Assembly (NCBI GenBank): GCA_021325675.1
Contig: JAJTCM010000002.1
Span: forward strand, 620,001 to 684,000
Direction: 5' to 3'
Length of the DNA stretch: 64,000 bases
Source: Crocinitomicaceae bacterium
GTDB lineage: Bacteria > Bacteroidota > Bacteroidia > Flavobacteriales_D > Crocinitomicaceae
Each line of letters opens with the position of its first letter. The first letter of the stretch is position 1. The notes under the pieces are model-generated. The model made no database searches, was not told the origin of the DNA, and saw only the letters and a list, made by a program, of their open reading frames with translations. Positions 24,893 to 33,340 of the stretch are shown piece by piece. The translations under genes were made by a program, and so were the position numbers.

Positions 24893-25436
24893 CCTTATCC
24901 TCCTCTTGCTTGCCACAGCTTGCGCGGTGTTTTTCAGCCCGTACCAAAAGCACGAAGGCATGGAATTCAGCTCCGTTCGTGAGGAAATTATCATTGATGC
25001 CCCGGTGGATACTGTGTTTGCTTATATCGGCAACTCGGGTAATGCGGCCACGTGGTCAGTTTTTGTGGATCACATCACCCCGATCAATTCCGATAAATTT
25101 CCTGACGGTAAGGTTGGGTGTGTGCGGAGATGCTATACGCAAGCCGATGAAAAAGGCGCAACCTGGGACGAAGAAATCCTGATCGTGGAAAAAAACAAAC
25201 GGCGCCGGCTGAGCATTTTCAACCTGCAGGATTTTACATTCAAAGCGGATCATTTGCTCACGGAACAAGAATATACGGTTTTGGACCAAAAGCAAACAAA
25301 ACTGACTTTTACGCTCTTTTTTGACCAGGGTAAGGAAACGCTTTGGGATGAGTTCAAGCTTAAGTTGGCCGCCTGGAAAGCAGCTGATATATTCCGCCAA
25401 AACCTGGCGAATATCAAGAAGGAAATCGAAAACTAG
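24867..25436 (+). CDS. SRPBCC-fold protein with lipoprotein-like N-terminus
   Basis: 189-residue START/polyketide-cyclase-like (SRPBCC) protein. The N-terminus M-L-R-K-I-L-K-Y-S then a hydrophobic run ending L-A-T-A-C is a possible lipobox, so it may be membrane-anchored outside the cytoplasm. The fold is suggested by I-I-I-D-A-P-V-D-T-V-F-A-Y-I (first strand and helix), W-S-V-F-V-D-H-I, and the terminal helix F-K-L-K-L-A-A-W-K-A-A. The ligand is unknown; such folds bind hydrophobic molecules. Overlaps the upstream transporter gene by 26 bases, hinting that the pair handles a related compound (inference). Confidence 0.75.
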   Translation: MLRKILKYSLILLLLATACAVFFSPYQKHEGMEFSSVREEIIIDAPVDTVFAYIGNSGNAATWSVFVDHITPINSDKFPDGKVGCVRRCYTQADEKGATWDEEILIVEKNKRRRLSIFNLQDFTFKADHLLTEQEYTVLDQKQTKLTFTLFFDQGKETLWDEFKLKLAAWKAADIFRQNLANIKKEIEN

Positions 25437-25440
25437 ATGG

Positions 25441-25480
25441 TATCGCAAAGGACGCAAAGCCTACGCGAAGGACGCAAAGT
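25441..25480. repeat. Dispersed repeat family R2, copy between SRPBCC gene and nadD
   Basis: Starts TATCGCAAAGGACGCAAAG and ends with ACGCGAAGGACGCAAAGT (25463-25480), the latter identical to 13126-13143 in reverse. It lies between the convergent ends of the SRPBCC and nadD genes. Confidence 0.65.
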
Positions 25481-26098
25481 TTATTTGTAGAAATTCATTT
25501 CATCCACGTAGCGGAAAACCGGCTCTGTCAGCAAATAACGCACTTCTTTTCCATTCTGAATGGACTCGCGGATAAAGCTGGAAGAGATTTTCATCACGGG
25601 TGTATCTTCGCAAAACCTGACATTCGGATGACTTTTAACCTCGTTGTAAAAAGCGGCATCCGTTTTTAATTTTTCTTCTTCGGTTTCCTGGGCCGTGAGA
25701 TTGCGCGGGTACACAAAAACCGTGTGGTTCTCCAAAATATATTCGTAATTGTACCACTTATTGAATGTGCGGAGATTGTCTTCGCCGAGGATCAGGGAAA
25801 ACTCATGCTGCGGGTATTTTTCCTTCAGGTGGGCCAGCGTGTGAACTGTATAATTCGGCTGTGAAAGTGCGAATTCAATGTCTGATGCCCGGAGCTTCGG
25901 ATTATCATCAACGGCGAGCCTGACAAGCTGCAGGCGGTGGTGGTCGGCTAAGAGCGTTTTTTTGTTTTTCAGGGGATTGTGGGGCGAAACAACAAGCCAA
26001 ACCTGGTCCAGCTCACCGCCGTTTGCCATGTGGCCGGCAATAATCAGGTGGCCGACATGGATGGGGTTAAACGTTCCGAAAAACAAGCCGATTTTCAT
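25481..26098 (-). CDS. nadD: Nicotinate-nucleotide adenylyltransferase
   Basis: Adenylates nicotinate mononucleotide in NAD synthesis; cytoplasmic. 205 residues. Nucleotidyltransferase motifs: G-L-F-F-G-T-F-N-P-I-H-V-G-H near the start and the C-terminal I-S-S-S-F-I-R-E (the I-S-S-T-x-I-R motif). Its ATG overlaps the gmk stop by four bases (ATGA), making it the last gene of yicC-gmk-nadD. Confident. Confidence 0.95.
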   Translation of the reverse strand: MKIGLFFGTFNPIHVGHLIIAGHMANGGELDQVWLVVSPHNPLKNKKTLLADHHRLQLVRLAVDDNPKLRASDIEFALSQPNYTVHTLAHLKEKYPQHEFSLILGEDNLRTFNKWYNYEYILENHTVFVYPRNLTAQETEEEKLKTDAAFYNEVKSHPNVRFCEDTPVMKISSSFIRESIQNGKEVRYLLTEPVFRYVDEMNFYK

Positions 26099-26679
26099 GC
26101 GTTTTCCAAAAATTCCCGGACGGTTTTTTCTGCTTCCTTACAGGCTTCTTCCAGGTTGAAATTATTGAGGATATAATCGAATTCCTTGGCGCGCAGGATC
26201 TCCGCTTTGGCTTTCCCGAGACGCGTCTGGATTTTTTCTTCGCTTTCCGTGCTCCTGTAGCGCAGGCGTTCTTCGAGCACCTGGACTGAGGGCGGGTTAA
26301 CGAAAATCGCCAGGGCCTGGTCGCCGAATTGTTTTTTAAGGTTCAGTCCGCCTACCACGTCCACATCAAAAATCACGGCATTGCCATTTTTCCAGATGCG
26401 TTCAATTTCCGATTTGAGCGTTCCGTAAAACATATTGGTGTAAACTTCCTCCCACTCTACAAAGTCGCCGCTCCGGATTTTTTCCTTGAAAGCCTCCACC
26501 GGGTAAAAATGATAATCTTTCCCGTTGGATTCCGTTCCGCGCGGGTCACGGCTGCAGGCAGAGACAGAAAACTCAAGACCAAGATCGCAGCTCAGCAGGT
26601 GGCGCACAATTGTTGTTTTCCCTGCTCCCGAAGGTGCCGAAAAAATAACGCATTTGCCTTGATGTGATGTCTTTTCCAA
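26095..26679 (-). CDS. gmk: Guanylate kinase
   Basis: Phosphorylates GMP to GDP. 194 residues, family length. P-loop F-S-A-P-S-G-A-G-K-T-T at residues about 13-23, GMP-binding S-x-R-x-R-x-x-E-x-x-G region (C-S-R-D-P-R-G-T-E-S-N-G), F-V-E-W-E-E-V-Y, and D-V-D-V-V-G-G. The start appears to be TTG at 26679: there is no in-frame ATG before the P-loop, and the TTG sits two bases after the yicC stop. Middle gene of yicC-gmk-nadD. Confident. Confidence 0.95.
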   Translation of the reverse strand: MEKTSHQGKCVIFSAPSGAGKTTIVRHLLSCDLGLEFSVSACSRDPRGTESNGKDYHFYPVEAFKEKIRSGDFVEWEEVYTNMFYGTLKSEIERIWKNGNAVIFDVDVVGGLNLKKQFGDQALAIFVNPPSVQVLEERLRYRSTESEEKIQTRLGKAKAEILRAKEFDYILNNFNLEEACKEAEKTVREFLENA

Positions 26680-26681
26680 AA

Positions 26682-27548
26682 TTACAGGGTATTCAATACT
26701 TGTTCTTTGATTTTTTCGAGGTTGTCTTTCATTTCAACAACGAGCTTCTGCATTTCAACATGGTTGGCCTTGCTTCCGAGCGTGTTTACCTCGCGGCCGA
26801 TTTCCTGGGAAATAAACCCAAGCTTTTTGCCCGGGAAATCAGTGCCCATCGTTTCAAGGAAATAATCCAGGTGATTGGAAAGACGCATTTTTTCTTCCGA
26901 TACATCAAGCTTTTCGAGGTAGAAAATCAATTCCTGCTGGAAGCGGTTTTCGTCCACTTGTGCAGCCATCATCTCATCGAGGTTTTTGTGGATACGTTCG
27001 CGTACCGTTTCGATCCGGGTCGCTTCGTAAGGCTCCACCTCGGTGAGTAAACGGCGGATATCTTCTATTCTTTCAGTAAACTCAATTTTCAGAGCGTCAC
27101 CTTCCTGCGTCCGAAAGTCGATGAGCTTATCGCAGCTGCGGGAAACAAGGTCGAGCAAAAAAGCGGTTTCCTCGTCGCCTAGCGTTTCGTTTGTCTGCAC
27201 AAAAATATCCGGCATGCGCAGGATCAGCGTGTGATAATCCGCAGGTTCTTTCCCAATAATCGCATCAAGCGCTTTAAGGTCGTTCAGATAAGCTTTCGCC
27301 AGGTCTTTATTGATCTCCGTATTTTTGGTAGCTCCCGTATTTTCAATCGTGATACTCAAATCTACTTTCCCGCGGTTCAGTTTTTCAAAAACAAGCTGTC
27401 GGACCTGGATTTCTTTTTCACGGTAAAAAGGGACGATCTTCGTGTATAAATCAAGCGATTTGCTGTTGAGCGACTTGATTTCAACACTTACCGTTTTACC
27501 CTGAAAACTGTCTGTTACCTTTCCGTAACCTGTCATTGATTGGATCAT
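26682..27548 (-). CDS. yicC: YicC-family endoribonuclease-like protein
   Basis: 288-residue member of the YicC family; E. coli YicC has been reported as an endoribonuclease acting on small RNAs and mRNA decay. Hallmarks: I-Q-S-M-T-G-Y-G-K at the N-terminus, E-I-K-S-L-N-S-K-S-L-D-L near residue 26, R-G-K-V-D-L-S-I, and the C-terminal G-K-K-L-G-F-I-S-Q-E-I-G-R-E-V-N-T-L-G-S-K-A domain (DUF1732). First gene of a yicC-gmk-nadD operon, a grouping that is common: yicC and gmk are neighbours in many bacteria. A perfect -7 box precedes it. Confidence 0.93.
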   Translation of the reverse strand: MIQSMTGYGKVTDSFQGKTVSVEIKSLNSKSLDLYTKIVPFYREKEIQVRQLVFEKLNRGKVDLSITIENTGATKNTEINKDLAKAYLNDLKALDAIIGKEPADYHTLILRMPDIFVQTNETLGDEETAFLLDLVSRSCDKLIDFRTQEGDALKIEFTERIEDIRRLLTEVEPYEATRIETVRERIHKNLDEMMAAQVDENRFQQELIFYLEKLDVSEEKMRLSNHLDYFLETMGTDFPGKKLGFISQEIGREVNTLGSKANHVEMQKLVVEMKDNLEKIKEQVLNTL

Positions 27549-27567
27549 ACTTTACCAATTTTTTTGA

Positions 27568-27575
27568 CAAAAGTA
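27568..27575 (-). promoter_or_regulatory. Candidate -7 element for yicC-gmk-nadD
   Basis: TACTTTTG on the minus strand (perfect TAnnTTTG), 19 nt before the yicC ATG. No -33 TTTG in register. Confidence 0.4.
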
Positions 27576-27791
27576 AGTTTTTTTACCCGAAGCACAGTTT
27601 TTCCGGATTAAAATCCTTGCTTATGTGTGAAAGAAATTACCATGGCTTTCCTATCTTATTTTTTATACAAATTGTGATATAATTAACCCGATCAATTATT
27701 TTTAACATTCCTCTTTTTCAAAAAGTTGGATAGCATTCAAACCTTCTGCTATTTTTATTCGTTATTAGGATGAAAAATAATTGTTTTTGCA

Positions 27792-27799
27792 TAACTTTG
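27792..27799 (+). promoter_or_regulatory. Candidate -7 element for the T9SS cargo gene
   Basis: TAACTTTG (perfect TAnnTTTG) 42 nt before the ATG at 27842. It lies inside the extended open frame from 27770, which argues against that upstream start. Confidence 0.4.
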
Positions 27800-27841
27800 G
27801 TGAGCAAAAAAGTTATAAATGCTTTAATTAAAACTATATTT

Positions 27842-29680
27842 ATGAAAAAAAGTTACCTACTGGTCCTTGGTCTGGGGATTTCCCTTGTATCGTTCGGACA
27901 AAAGAAAATCGTTGAGAAAAAACCTGCTTACAAAGGATTAAGCGTTGATGTTACAAGTGAAAAAATCAAAAGCCCGAAGAAGTTTAGCAAAGCTGCGGGT
28001 GATGTTTTCTTTCACCAGGAATTTAACGGATCAATTGACGACTGGACAACTTCCGGTCAGGATGCTGCCATCTGGCTGTTTGATACGGATGGCCCTTCCG
28101 GACAGTATGCCGCTACAAATAACTCTGATATTATTACATCTACATCCGCTGCAAACGGGTTTATGATCTTTGATGCTGATGCTGCTGACATCGTTGCGCC
28201 TTATGAGGACAAACAAGGAAGCCTCGTTTCACCGATTATTGATTTAACGGGACGCCCGTCGGTAAGCATCCGTTTCCAGCACGCTTACAGAACATGCTGC
28301 CTGGCATCATTCTATCCAAAACTGGAAGTTACAACTGACGGCTTTGCAACAGTAACCGAGTATAACGTTACTGAAACAGGAATTGGTGTAAATGATTTAT
28401 CCGGTACAGCAGTAAAAGAAGTAAATATCGATGCCTTTTTGGCTACCGCAGGTGATGTTTCTCAGTTCCAGTTCCGTTTCAACTTTGACGGTGTTACGAA
28501 TTCAAGCTCCCACTATTACTGGCAGATTGATGACGTTGAGCTTTTCGAGCCATACATGTACAGCCTTGAAGCTGTTTTGCCATACTGGGGAAGTACAGGA
28601 TACTGGGAGCTAAGACTGCCTTATTCTATGGTTCCGCAAGACCAGGTTGCACCGATCGATTACTCTTATTTGGTTGAGAACAAAGGAAGCGTAACACAAA
28701 CAGATGTTGTTTTGGAAACGACTATCCCTGAAGCTTCTTTCACGAACACAGGAGCTATGTCTACTATCCCGGCATTCTCAATTGATACGACAGATGCTTC
28801 CGCCTCTTTTACACCTGACGGATCTATCACAACGTACAACCCGACTTTTGTTGTGACTTCTTCCAACGAGGATGTTGACCCGAGCGATAACGTTGGGACT
28901 GCTCCGGCGGTTACGATCACAGATACGGTTTATGCCCGCGACATGGGTACGGTTGACGGTGGTTCATACAACCAGGGTGAAGGTTTTGAGGTAGGTAACA
29001 TTTTCGATACTTACGCAGAAGGGCTTACTGCTTCAGCTTCCGTTTGGGTACGCTCAACTTCTAACCCGGGCGCTTCGATTTATGTACGTTTGTACTCTAT
29101 TGACCCGGAAACCGGTGATTTCGTATTCGTAACAGAATCCGATGCTCATACAGTAACAGATGATGAGCTTGGTACTCTCGTTACGCTTATGTACCAGGAT
29201 GTTGCAACACTGACTGCTGACAACTCTTACCTCGTGGTAGCCGGCTCTTTTGGTGACGGTGGATCAACAGATGATTTGATTGTTGGTACTTCCGGTGTAT
29301 CCGAGCCGCAAACAACTTACTATTTCGATATGACTGACCAGACTTGGTATTACACGACAAACACACCGATCGTTCGTCTGAACTACCATGACCCGCAAAG
29401 CGTTTCTGTAAACGAATTGAAATCTGCAAGCGGCCTGTCTGTTTACCCTAACCCGGCGAAAGACAAAGTTTCAGTTAATTTCAACGTGAGCAAGGAAGCT
29501 GCAGTTAAAATCGAGCTTACTGACCTCGCAGGAAAAGTTGTGAGCAGCAAAACAATGACGGCTTCTGAAGGCGCTCATTCCGTTGAGCTTGAAACACGCA
29601 ATGTTTCCAACGGTGTTTACGTATTGAACCTGGTTACCGAAGGGGAAATCAGCTCCCATAAAGTAGTAATCAGCCACTAA
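27842..29680 (+). CDS. Secreted T9SS type A sorting-domain protein
   Basis: 612-residue extracellular or surface protein. The start at 27842 is chosen because M-K-K-S-Y-L-L-V-L-G-L-G then S-F-G-Q is a standard Sec signal and a -7 box sits between this ATG and the earlier in-frame one. About residues 60-215 look like a jelly-roll/MAM-like ligand module (F-N-G-S-I-D-D-W-T-T, I-R-F-Q-H-A-Y-R, W-Q-I-D-D-V-E-L-F). The middle is beta-sandwich repeats. The last 80 residues are a type A sorting domain: V-Y-P-N-P-A-K-D-K, L-T-D-L-A-G-K-V-V, N-V-S-N-G-V-Y-V-L and final K-V-V-I-S-H. Exported through T9SS; the ligand is unknown. Monocistronic with its own terminator. Confidence 0.9.
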   Translation: MKKSYLLVLGLGISLVSFGQKKIVEKKPAYKGLSVDVTSEKIKSPKKFSKAAGDVFFHQEFNGSIDDWTTSGQDAAIWLFDTDGPSGQYAATNNSDIITSTSAANGFMIFDADAADIVAPYEDKQGSLVSPIIDLTGRPSVSIRFQHAYRTCCLASFYPKLEVTTDGFATVTEYNVTETGIGVNDLSGTAVKEVNIDAFLATAGDVSQFQFRFNFDGVTNSSSHYYWQIDDVELFEPYMYSLEAVLPYWGSTGYWELRLPYSMVPQDQVAPIDYSYLVENKGSVTQTDVVLETTIPEASFTNTGAMSTIPAFSIDTTDASASFTPDGSITTYNPTFVVTSSNEDVDPSDNVGTAPAVTITDTVYARDMGTVDGGSYNQGEGFEVGNIFDTYAEGLTASASVWVRSTSNPGASIYVRLYSIDPETGDFVFVTESDAHTVTDDELGTLVTLMYQDVATLTADNSYLVVAGSFGDGGSTDDLIVGTSGVSEPQTTYYFDMTDQTWYYTTNTPIVRLNYHDPQSVSVNELKSASGLSVYPNPAKDKVSVNFNVSKEAAVKIELTDLAGKVVSSKTMTASEGAHSVELETRNVSNGVYVLNLVTEGEISSHKVVISH

Positions 29681-29716
29681 TAAAGAATTTAGCCCGCAAG
29701 GGTGATTCTCTTCTTT

Positions 29717-29752
29717 AAAATCCATCATTCCTCCGGGGATGATGGATTTTTT
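29717..29752 (+). terminator. Intrinsic terminator after the T9SS cargo gene
   Basis: 12-bp perfect stem AAAATCCATCAT (29717-29728) with ATGATGGATTTT (29739-29750), ten-base loop and T run. Confidence 0.88.
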
Positions 29753-29776
29753 ATTTTGTTTCATTAACTTTACGAA

Positions 29777-30775
29777 GTGAAAATTCTGATCTTACGCTTC
29801 AGTTCCATTGGTGATATTGTGCTCACGACCCCGGTTGTACGCTGCATCAAAAAACAATATCCCGAAGCCGAGATCCACTACTGCACCAAAAAATCCTATG
29901 TTTCTCTCCTGGAACATAACCCGTATATTTCGAAGATCATCCCGCTGGAAGGCAAGGTCAAACATGTGATCCGTGAAATCCGGAAAACGGACTATGATTT
30001 CGTTATCGACCTGCACAATAACCTGCGCACCCTGATCCTGAAAGCTTTCCTGCCGCTGAGCGCTAAAACGAAAGCTTTTCCAAAAATCAACCTGCGCAAG
30101 CTGCTGGCCGTACGATTTAAAAAGATCAGCTTTTTACCCGACGTTCATATTGTGGAACGCTATTTCAGCGCTGCTTCCCGGCTTGGGATAGTAAATGACG
30201 GAGAAGGACTGGATTATTTCCTGCCTGAAGGTTTTGAGATCACACCGCTACAGGCCGGCTTCCAGGAAAATTACGTTGCACTGGCTATCGGCGCGCAATT
30301 TGCCACCAAGCAATTCCCGGTACATAAGATCATTGAGCTTTGCCGGAAATCACCGCAGCGTTTCGTGATTATCGGCGGGCCTGAGGACAAAGCCCGGGGA
30401 GAGGAAATTGCTTCCGCCTGCCCGAATACGCTGAATGTCTGCGGAGAATACTCACTCCACGGCTCGGCCCTGCTGGTAAAAAATGCAGCCGCGCTTGTGA
30501 CGAACGATACCGGAATGATGCACATCGGAGCGGCATTCAATAAAAAAATAATTTCCATCTGGGGAAATACGGTGCCTGAATTCGGGATGTACCCGTATTT
30601 ACCAAAAGATGAGTTTTCAATCCACGAGATCAAAGGATTGTATTGCCGTCCGTGCTCCAAAATCGGCTACCAGGCTTGTCCGCTCGGGCATTTCGATTGT
30701 ATGGAAAAGCAAAATACAGACGAGATTGCGCGGGATATCGATGAAAAAATGAGATCAGGTTTATTTTCCGGCTGA
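29777..30775 (+). CDS. Glycosyltransferase family 9 (heptosyltransferase-like)
   Basis: 332-residue GT-B enzyme of family GT9, which adds heptose or related sugars to LPS core. N-terminal I-L-I-L-R-F-S-S-I-G-D-I-V-L-T-T-P is the family signature; V-I-D-L-H-N-N-L-R, I-G-G-P-E-D-K and N-D-T-G-M-M-H-I-G-A-A follow in the usual order. Initiation is GTG at 29777. TAACTTTA (29765-29772, 7 of 8 to the -7 consensus) ends four bases before it, so the transcript may be leaderless. Only 26 bp separate it from the upstream terminator. Fits with rfaE2 (heptose activation) elsewhere in the window. Confidence 0.92.
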   Translation: MKILILRFSSIGDIVLTTPVVRCIKKQYPEAEIHYCTKKSYVSLLEHNPYISKIIPLEGKVKHVIREIRKTDYDFVIDLHNNLRTLILKAFLPLSAKTKAFPKINLRKLLAVRFKKISFLPDVHIVERYFSAASRLGIVNDGEGLDYFLPEGFEITPLQAGFQENYVALAIGAQFATKQFPVHKIIELCRKSPQRFVIIGGPEDKARGEEIASACPNTLNVCGEYSLHGSALLVKNAAALVTNDTGMMHIGAAFNKKIISIWGNTVPEFGMYPYLPKDEFSIHEIKGLYCRPCSKIGYQACPLGHFDCMEKQNTDEIARDIDEKMRSGLFSG

Positions 30776-30824
30776 TTGCGCTGATTTTTTGGAAACGCAG
30801 ATTGGCGAAAATTAACGCTATGAT

Positions 30825-31349
30825 TTAAGTGGTTTGATCCCCTAAAAACAAGGCTTTCAATTCAGTCGCTTCGTGCGGGTTCATTTTACCGGCAAGGATT
30901 AAGCTGAGCTGCTTTCTGCGGAGCGCACCTTCAAAACGCTGTATTTCCTGCTCCGTTTCAGGGATCAGCTCAGGAACCTGGATCGGGCCACCATGTTGGT
31001 CAACGGCAACGAAAGTATAGATCGCTTCATTGGATTTGCGTTTTTTGCCTGAAACCTGGTCTTCCACGAAAACATCAACAAACACTTCCATAGAAGAAGT
31101 AAAAGCCCGTGAAACTTTGGCTTCCAGCGTCACAATCGAAGAATGCAGGATCGGCTCGCGGAAAGAAACATTGTTCACCGAAGCGGTAACAACCACGCGG
31201 CGGCAATGGCGGTGGGCGGAAACGCTTGCAATCACGTCCATCCAGGCCAGCAGCTGGCCTCCGAAGAGATTTCCTAACGTATTGGTATCGTTCGGTAAAA
31301 CAACTTTGGTAGTAATGGCGAGGGTGTCGGAGGCTTTTGTTGCTTTCAT
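30825..31349 (-). CDS. Acyl-CoA thioesterase, hotdog fold
   Basis: 174-residue cytoplasmic thioesterase of the YciA/ACOT group, hydrolysing acyl-CoA to free acid and CoA. Motifs: V-L-P-N-D-T-N-T-L-G-N-L-F-G-G-Q-L-L-A-W-M-D (long helix with catalytic Asp) and V-S-F-R-E-P-I-L. The C-terminal 30 residues are a helical extension rich in charged residues. Convergent with the GT9 gene, 49 bp between stops. Substrate chain length cannot be read from sequence. Confident on family. Confidence 0.92.
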   Translation of the reverse strand: MKATKASDTLAITTKVVLPNDTNTLGNLFGGQLLAWMDVIASVSAHRHCRRVVVTASVNNVSFREPILHSSIVTLEAKVSRAFTSSMEVFVDVFVEDQVSGKKRKSNEAIYTFVAVDQHGGPIQVPELIPETEQEIQRFEGALRRKQLSLILAGKMNPHEATELKALFLGDQTT

Positions 31350-31362
31350 TGTGTTTTTTTGT

Positions 31363-31370
31363 CAAAATTA
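31363..31370 (-). promoter_or_regulatory. Candidate -7 element for the thioesterase gene
   Basis: TAATTTTG on the minus strand, perfect TAnnTTTG, 13 nt before the ATG at 31349. The gap beyond it (31371-31597) holds loose GCAAAG-type R2 units near 31391-31420 and no gene. Confidence 0.4.
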
Positions 31371-31597
31371 CGCAAATTTTAACATCGGAACGCAAAGGCC
31401 TCCAGGTTAACGCAGAGTAAATAAAGTTTATCCAGGATTCCTGAGCGATAAGGCAGGTGTTTTTTTAGCTACAAATGCACGCATTTTTCTTGTGTTTAAC
31501 TGCGCTGCTACCTGGGAAGTGGGTTGTAAAAGAATAAATTACCCGAATTATAATTCGTCAATTCGTTGGAGTTAAAACGAACGCTAAAAAAGCTTAC

Positions 31598-33115
31598 TTA
31601 TTTGTTATCTGACAGGAAGCGTTTCCACTCGGAAGCCTGGTGCTCGTTCATAACGCGCGGAAACTTGTTCTGTGAGCCGAGCTTACCCATTTTCGCCATG
31701 AATTTGTAGAATAAATCCGTTTTTACGCATTGCAGCGTCGGTGTGTTCAGGCTGGCTTTTCGCACGGATTTATAATCGTCGTTGAGCTTTCCCAGCTGAT
31801 AATCAAGCTTCTGGATAAAAAGATCGGTGTCAATGAATTCATTGCTTCCTACCGTCCAGGCGTGGCGCTGGTTGAGTAAATCGCAGTACACACAGAATTC
31901 CTGCGCTTCAACTTCCATTTCACTGCAAACGATTTCGAGCGCCTGGTTGATGTTATCGAGAGAAAGGTGCTCACCGACTAAGCTCAGGTATTGCTTGATG
32001 CGGCCCGTGATTTTGATCTGCCTGCCTTCCACGTCGGTAAACTGGACGAGGTCGCCGATGATGTAACGCCACAAGCCTGCATTGGTCGAAATGATCAGGG
32101 CGTAATCTTTTCCGGCTTCCACTTCTTCAACCGTCAGGGCCTTGTATCGGTCTTTGAGCTTTCCTTCTGTAAAATGTTCCTCGTCGAAAGGCACAAATTC
32201 ATAGAAAATGTCGTTGTTGAGCAGCAATTTCATGGAACTGCTGTTCGGAATGTTTTGGTAAGCAAAGTATCCTTCACTGGCAAGGTACGTATCGAGCAAA
32301 TGCACTTTCTGACCGGAAATCCGTTCCATCCGCTTGAGATAAGGCTGCATGAAAACGCCGCCGTGAACATACACGTGGAAATTCGGCCAGATATCGTGGA
32401 TCGATTTCAGCTTATGACGGTCAATGATGCGCTCCATGAGCATGATGCACCAGCTTGGAACCCCGGCTACCACACCGATATCCCAGCCCGGGGCTTCTTC
32501 CACCATTTTATCCAGTTTTTTGTTCCAGTCTTTGATGTCGGCCACTTTATTGCTTGGCTGCGTAAAAGGCGTAACAATCCAGGAAGTGTGCTTTTTCAGG
32601 ATCCCGCTCAAATCGCCTTCGATTCGGTTTTCAACGTGGTTCAGCTCCGTCGAGCCCCCTACCACGAGAATTGATTTTTGGAAAAACTCTACGGGCAGGT
32701 CCATTTGATGCAGTGTCATGATCTGCTTCATGCTGGTCTTCTGGAAAGACTTGATTGTTTGCTCGGTTACCGGAATACGTTTGCTCGGTGAGCCTGTTGT
32801 CCCGGAGGAAAGTGCATAATATTTGATTTTTCCCGGCCAGGTGTGGTCTTTCTTGCCGTCAATCGAGCCGTGGAGCCAGGTTTGATAAAATTCTTCGTAA
32901 TCCACCATCGGGACTCCTCCCTGGTAATCCCGGATCATGGTTTCGCTTTTCAGCATGCCTGCAAAATCATGGTTTTTACCAAAGTCCGTTTTTTTGGCTT
33001 TGTCAAGCAAGTAAGCCAGCGATTTGATTTGGTAGTCAAAGCTCAGGCCTTTGTTGTGGTTGCGTTTAAATCCGATTTCAGCTGTTTTTTTAAGAAGTCT
33101 TCCGATAATTTTCAT
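31598..33115 (-). CDS. GH3 auxin-responsive-promoter-family acyl-adenylating protein
   Basis: 505-residue member of the GH3 family, related to the acyl-adenylate ANL superfamily. In plants GH3 enzymes conjugate amino acids to jasmonate or auxin; bacterial members are uncharacterised. ATP-binding motif A-L-S-S-G-T-T-G-S-P-S-K-R at about residues 101-113, plus Y-I-I-G-D-L-V-Q-F-T-D and I-K-I-T-G-R-I-K-Q-Y-L in the C-terminal half, in the expected order. The substrate is unknown. Monocistronic, with a perfect -7 box about 25 bp upstream. The family name reflects the plant founders and should not be read as an auxin function here. Confidence 0.9.
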   Translation of the reverse strand: MKIIGRLLKKTAEIGFKRNHNKGLSFDYQIKSLAYLLDKAKKTDFGKNHDFAGMLKSETMIRDYQGGVPMVDYEEFYQTWLHGSIDGKKDHTWPGKIKYYALSSGTTGSPSKRIPVTEQTIKSFQKTSMKQIMTLHQMDLPVEFFQKSILVVGGSTELNHVENRIEGDLSGILKKHTSWIVTPFTQPSNKVADIKDWNKKLDKMVEEAPGWDIGVVAGVPSWCIMLMERIIDRHKLKSIHDIWPNFHVYVHGGVFMQPYLKRMERISGQKVHLLDTYLASEGYFAYQNIPNSSSMKLLLNNDIFYEFVPFDEEHFTEGKLKDRYKALTVEEVEAGKDYALIISTNAGLWRYIIGDLVQFTDVEGRQIKITGRIKQYLSLVGEHLSLDNINQALEIVCSEMEVEAQEFCVYCDLLNQRHAWTVGSNEFIDTDLFIQKLDYQLGKLNDDYKSVRKASLNTPTLQCVKTDLFYKFMAKMGKLGSQNKFPRVMNEHQASEWKRFLSDNK

Positions 33116-33140
33116 CCAAAAAGAGATTTTTAACGAATTT

Positions 33141-33148
33141 CAAAGATA
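33141..33148 (-). promoter_or_regulatory. Candidate -7 element for the GH3-family gene
   Basis: TATCTTTG on the minus strand, perfect TAnnTTTG, 25 nt before the ATG at 33115. Confidence 0.4.
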
Positions 33149-33340
33149 GTATTTTTTTAGGATTTGATAAAAATTAGGCTTGTCTTTGAAAATAGTCGCT
33201 GAAAATTAACTGTCACGACGCGCAGCAGTAATAAAAACACCGTTCATTCATCACCTAAATTTTACTACATGACATAAAAATTCGTTTATTTGTTCCCCAA
33301 TGGTGAAAATTTTCTTATTTTCAGGGATTTAAACACACTT

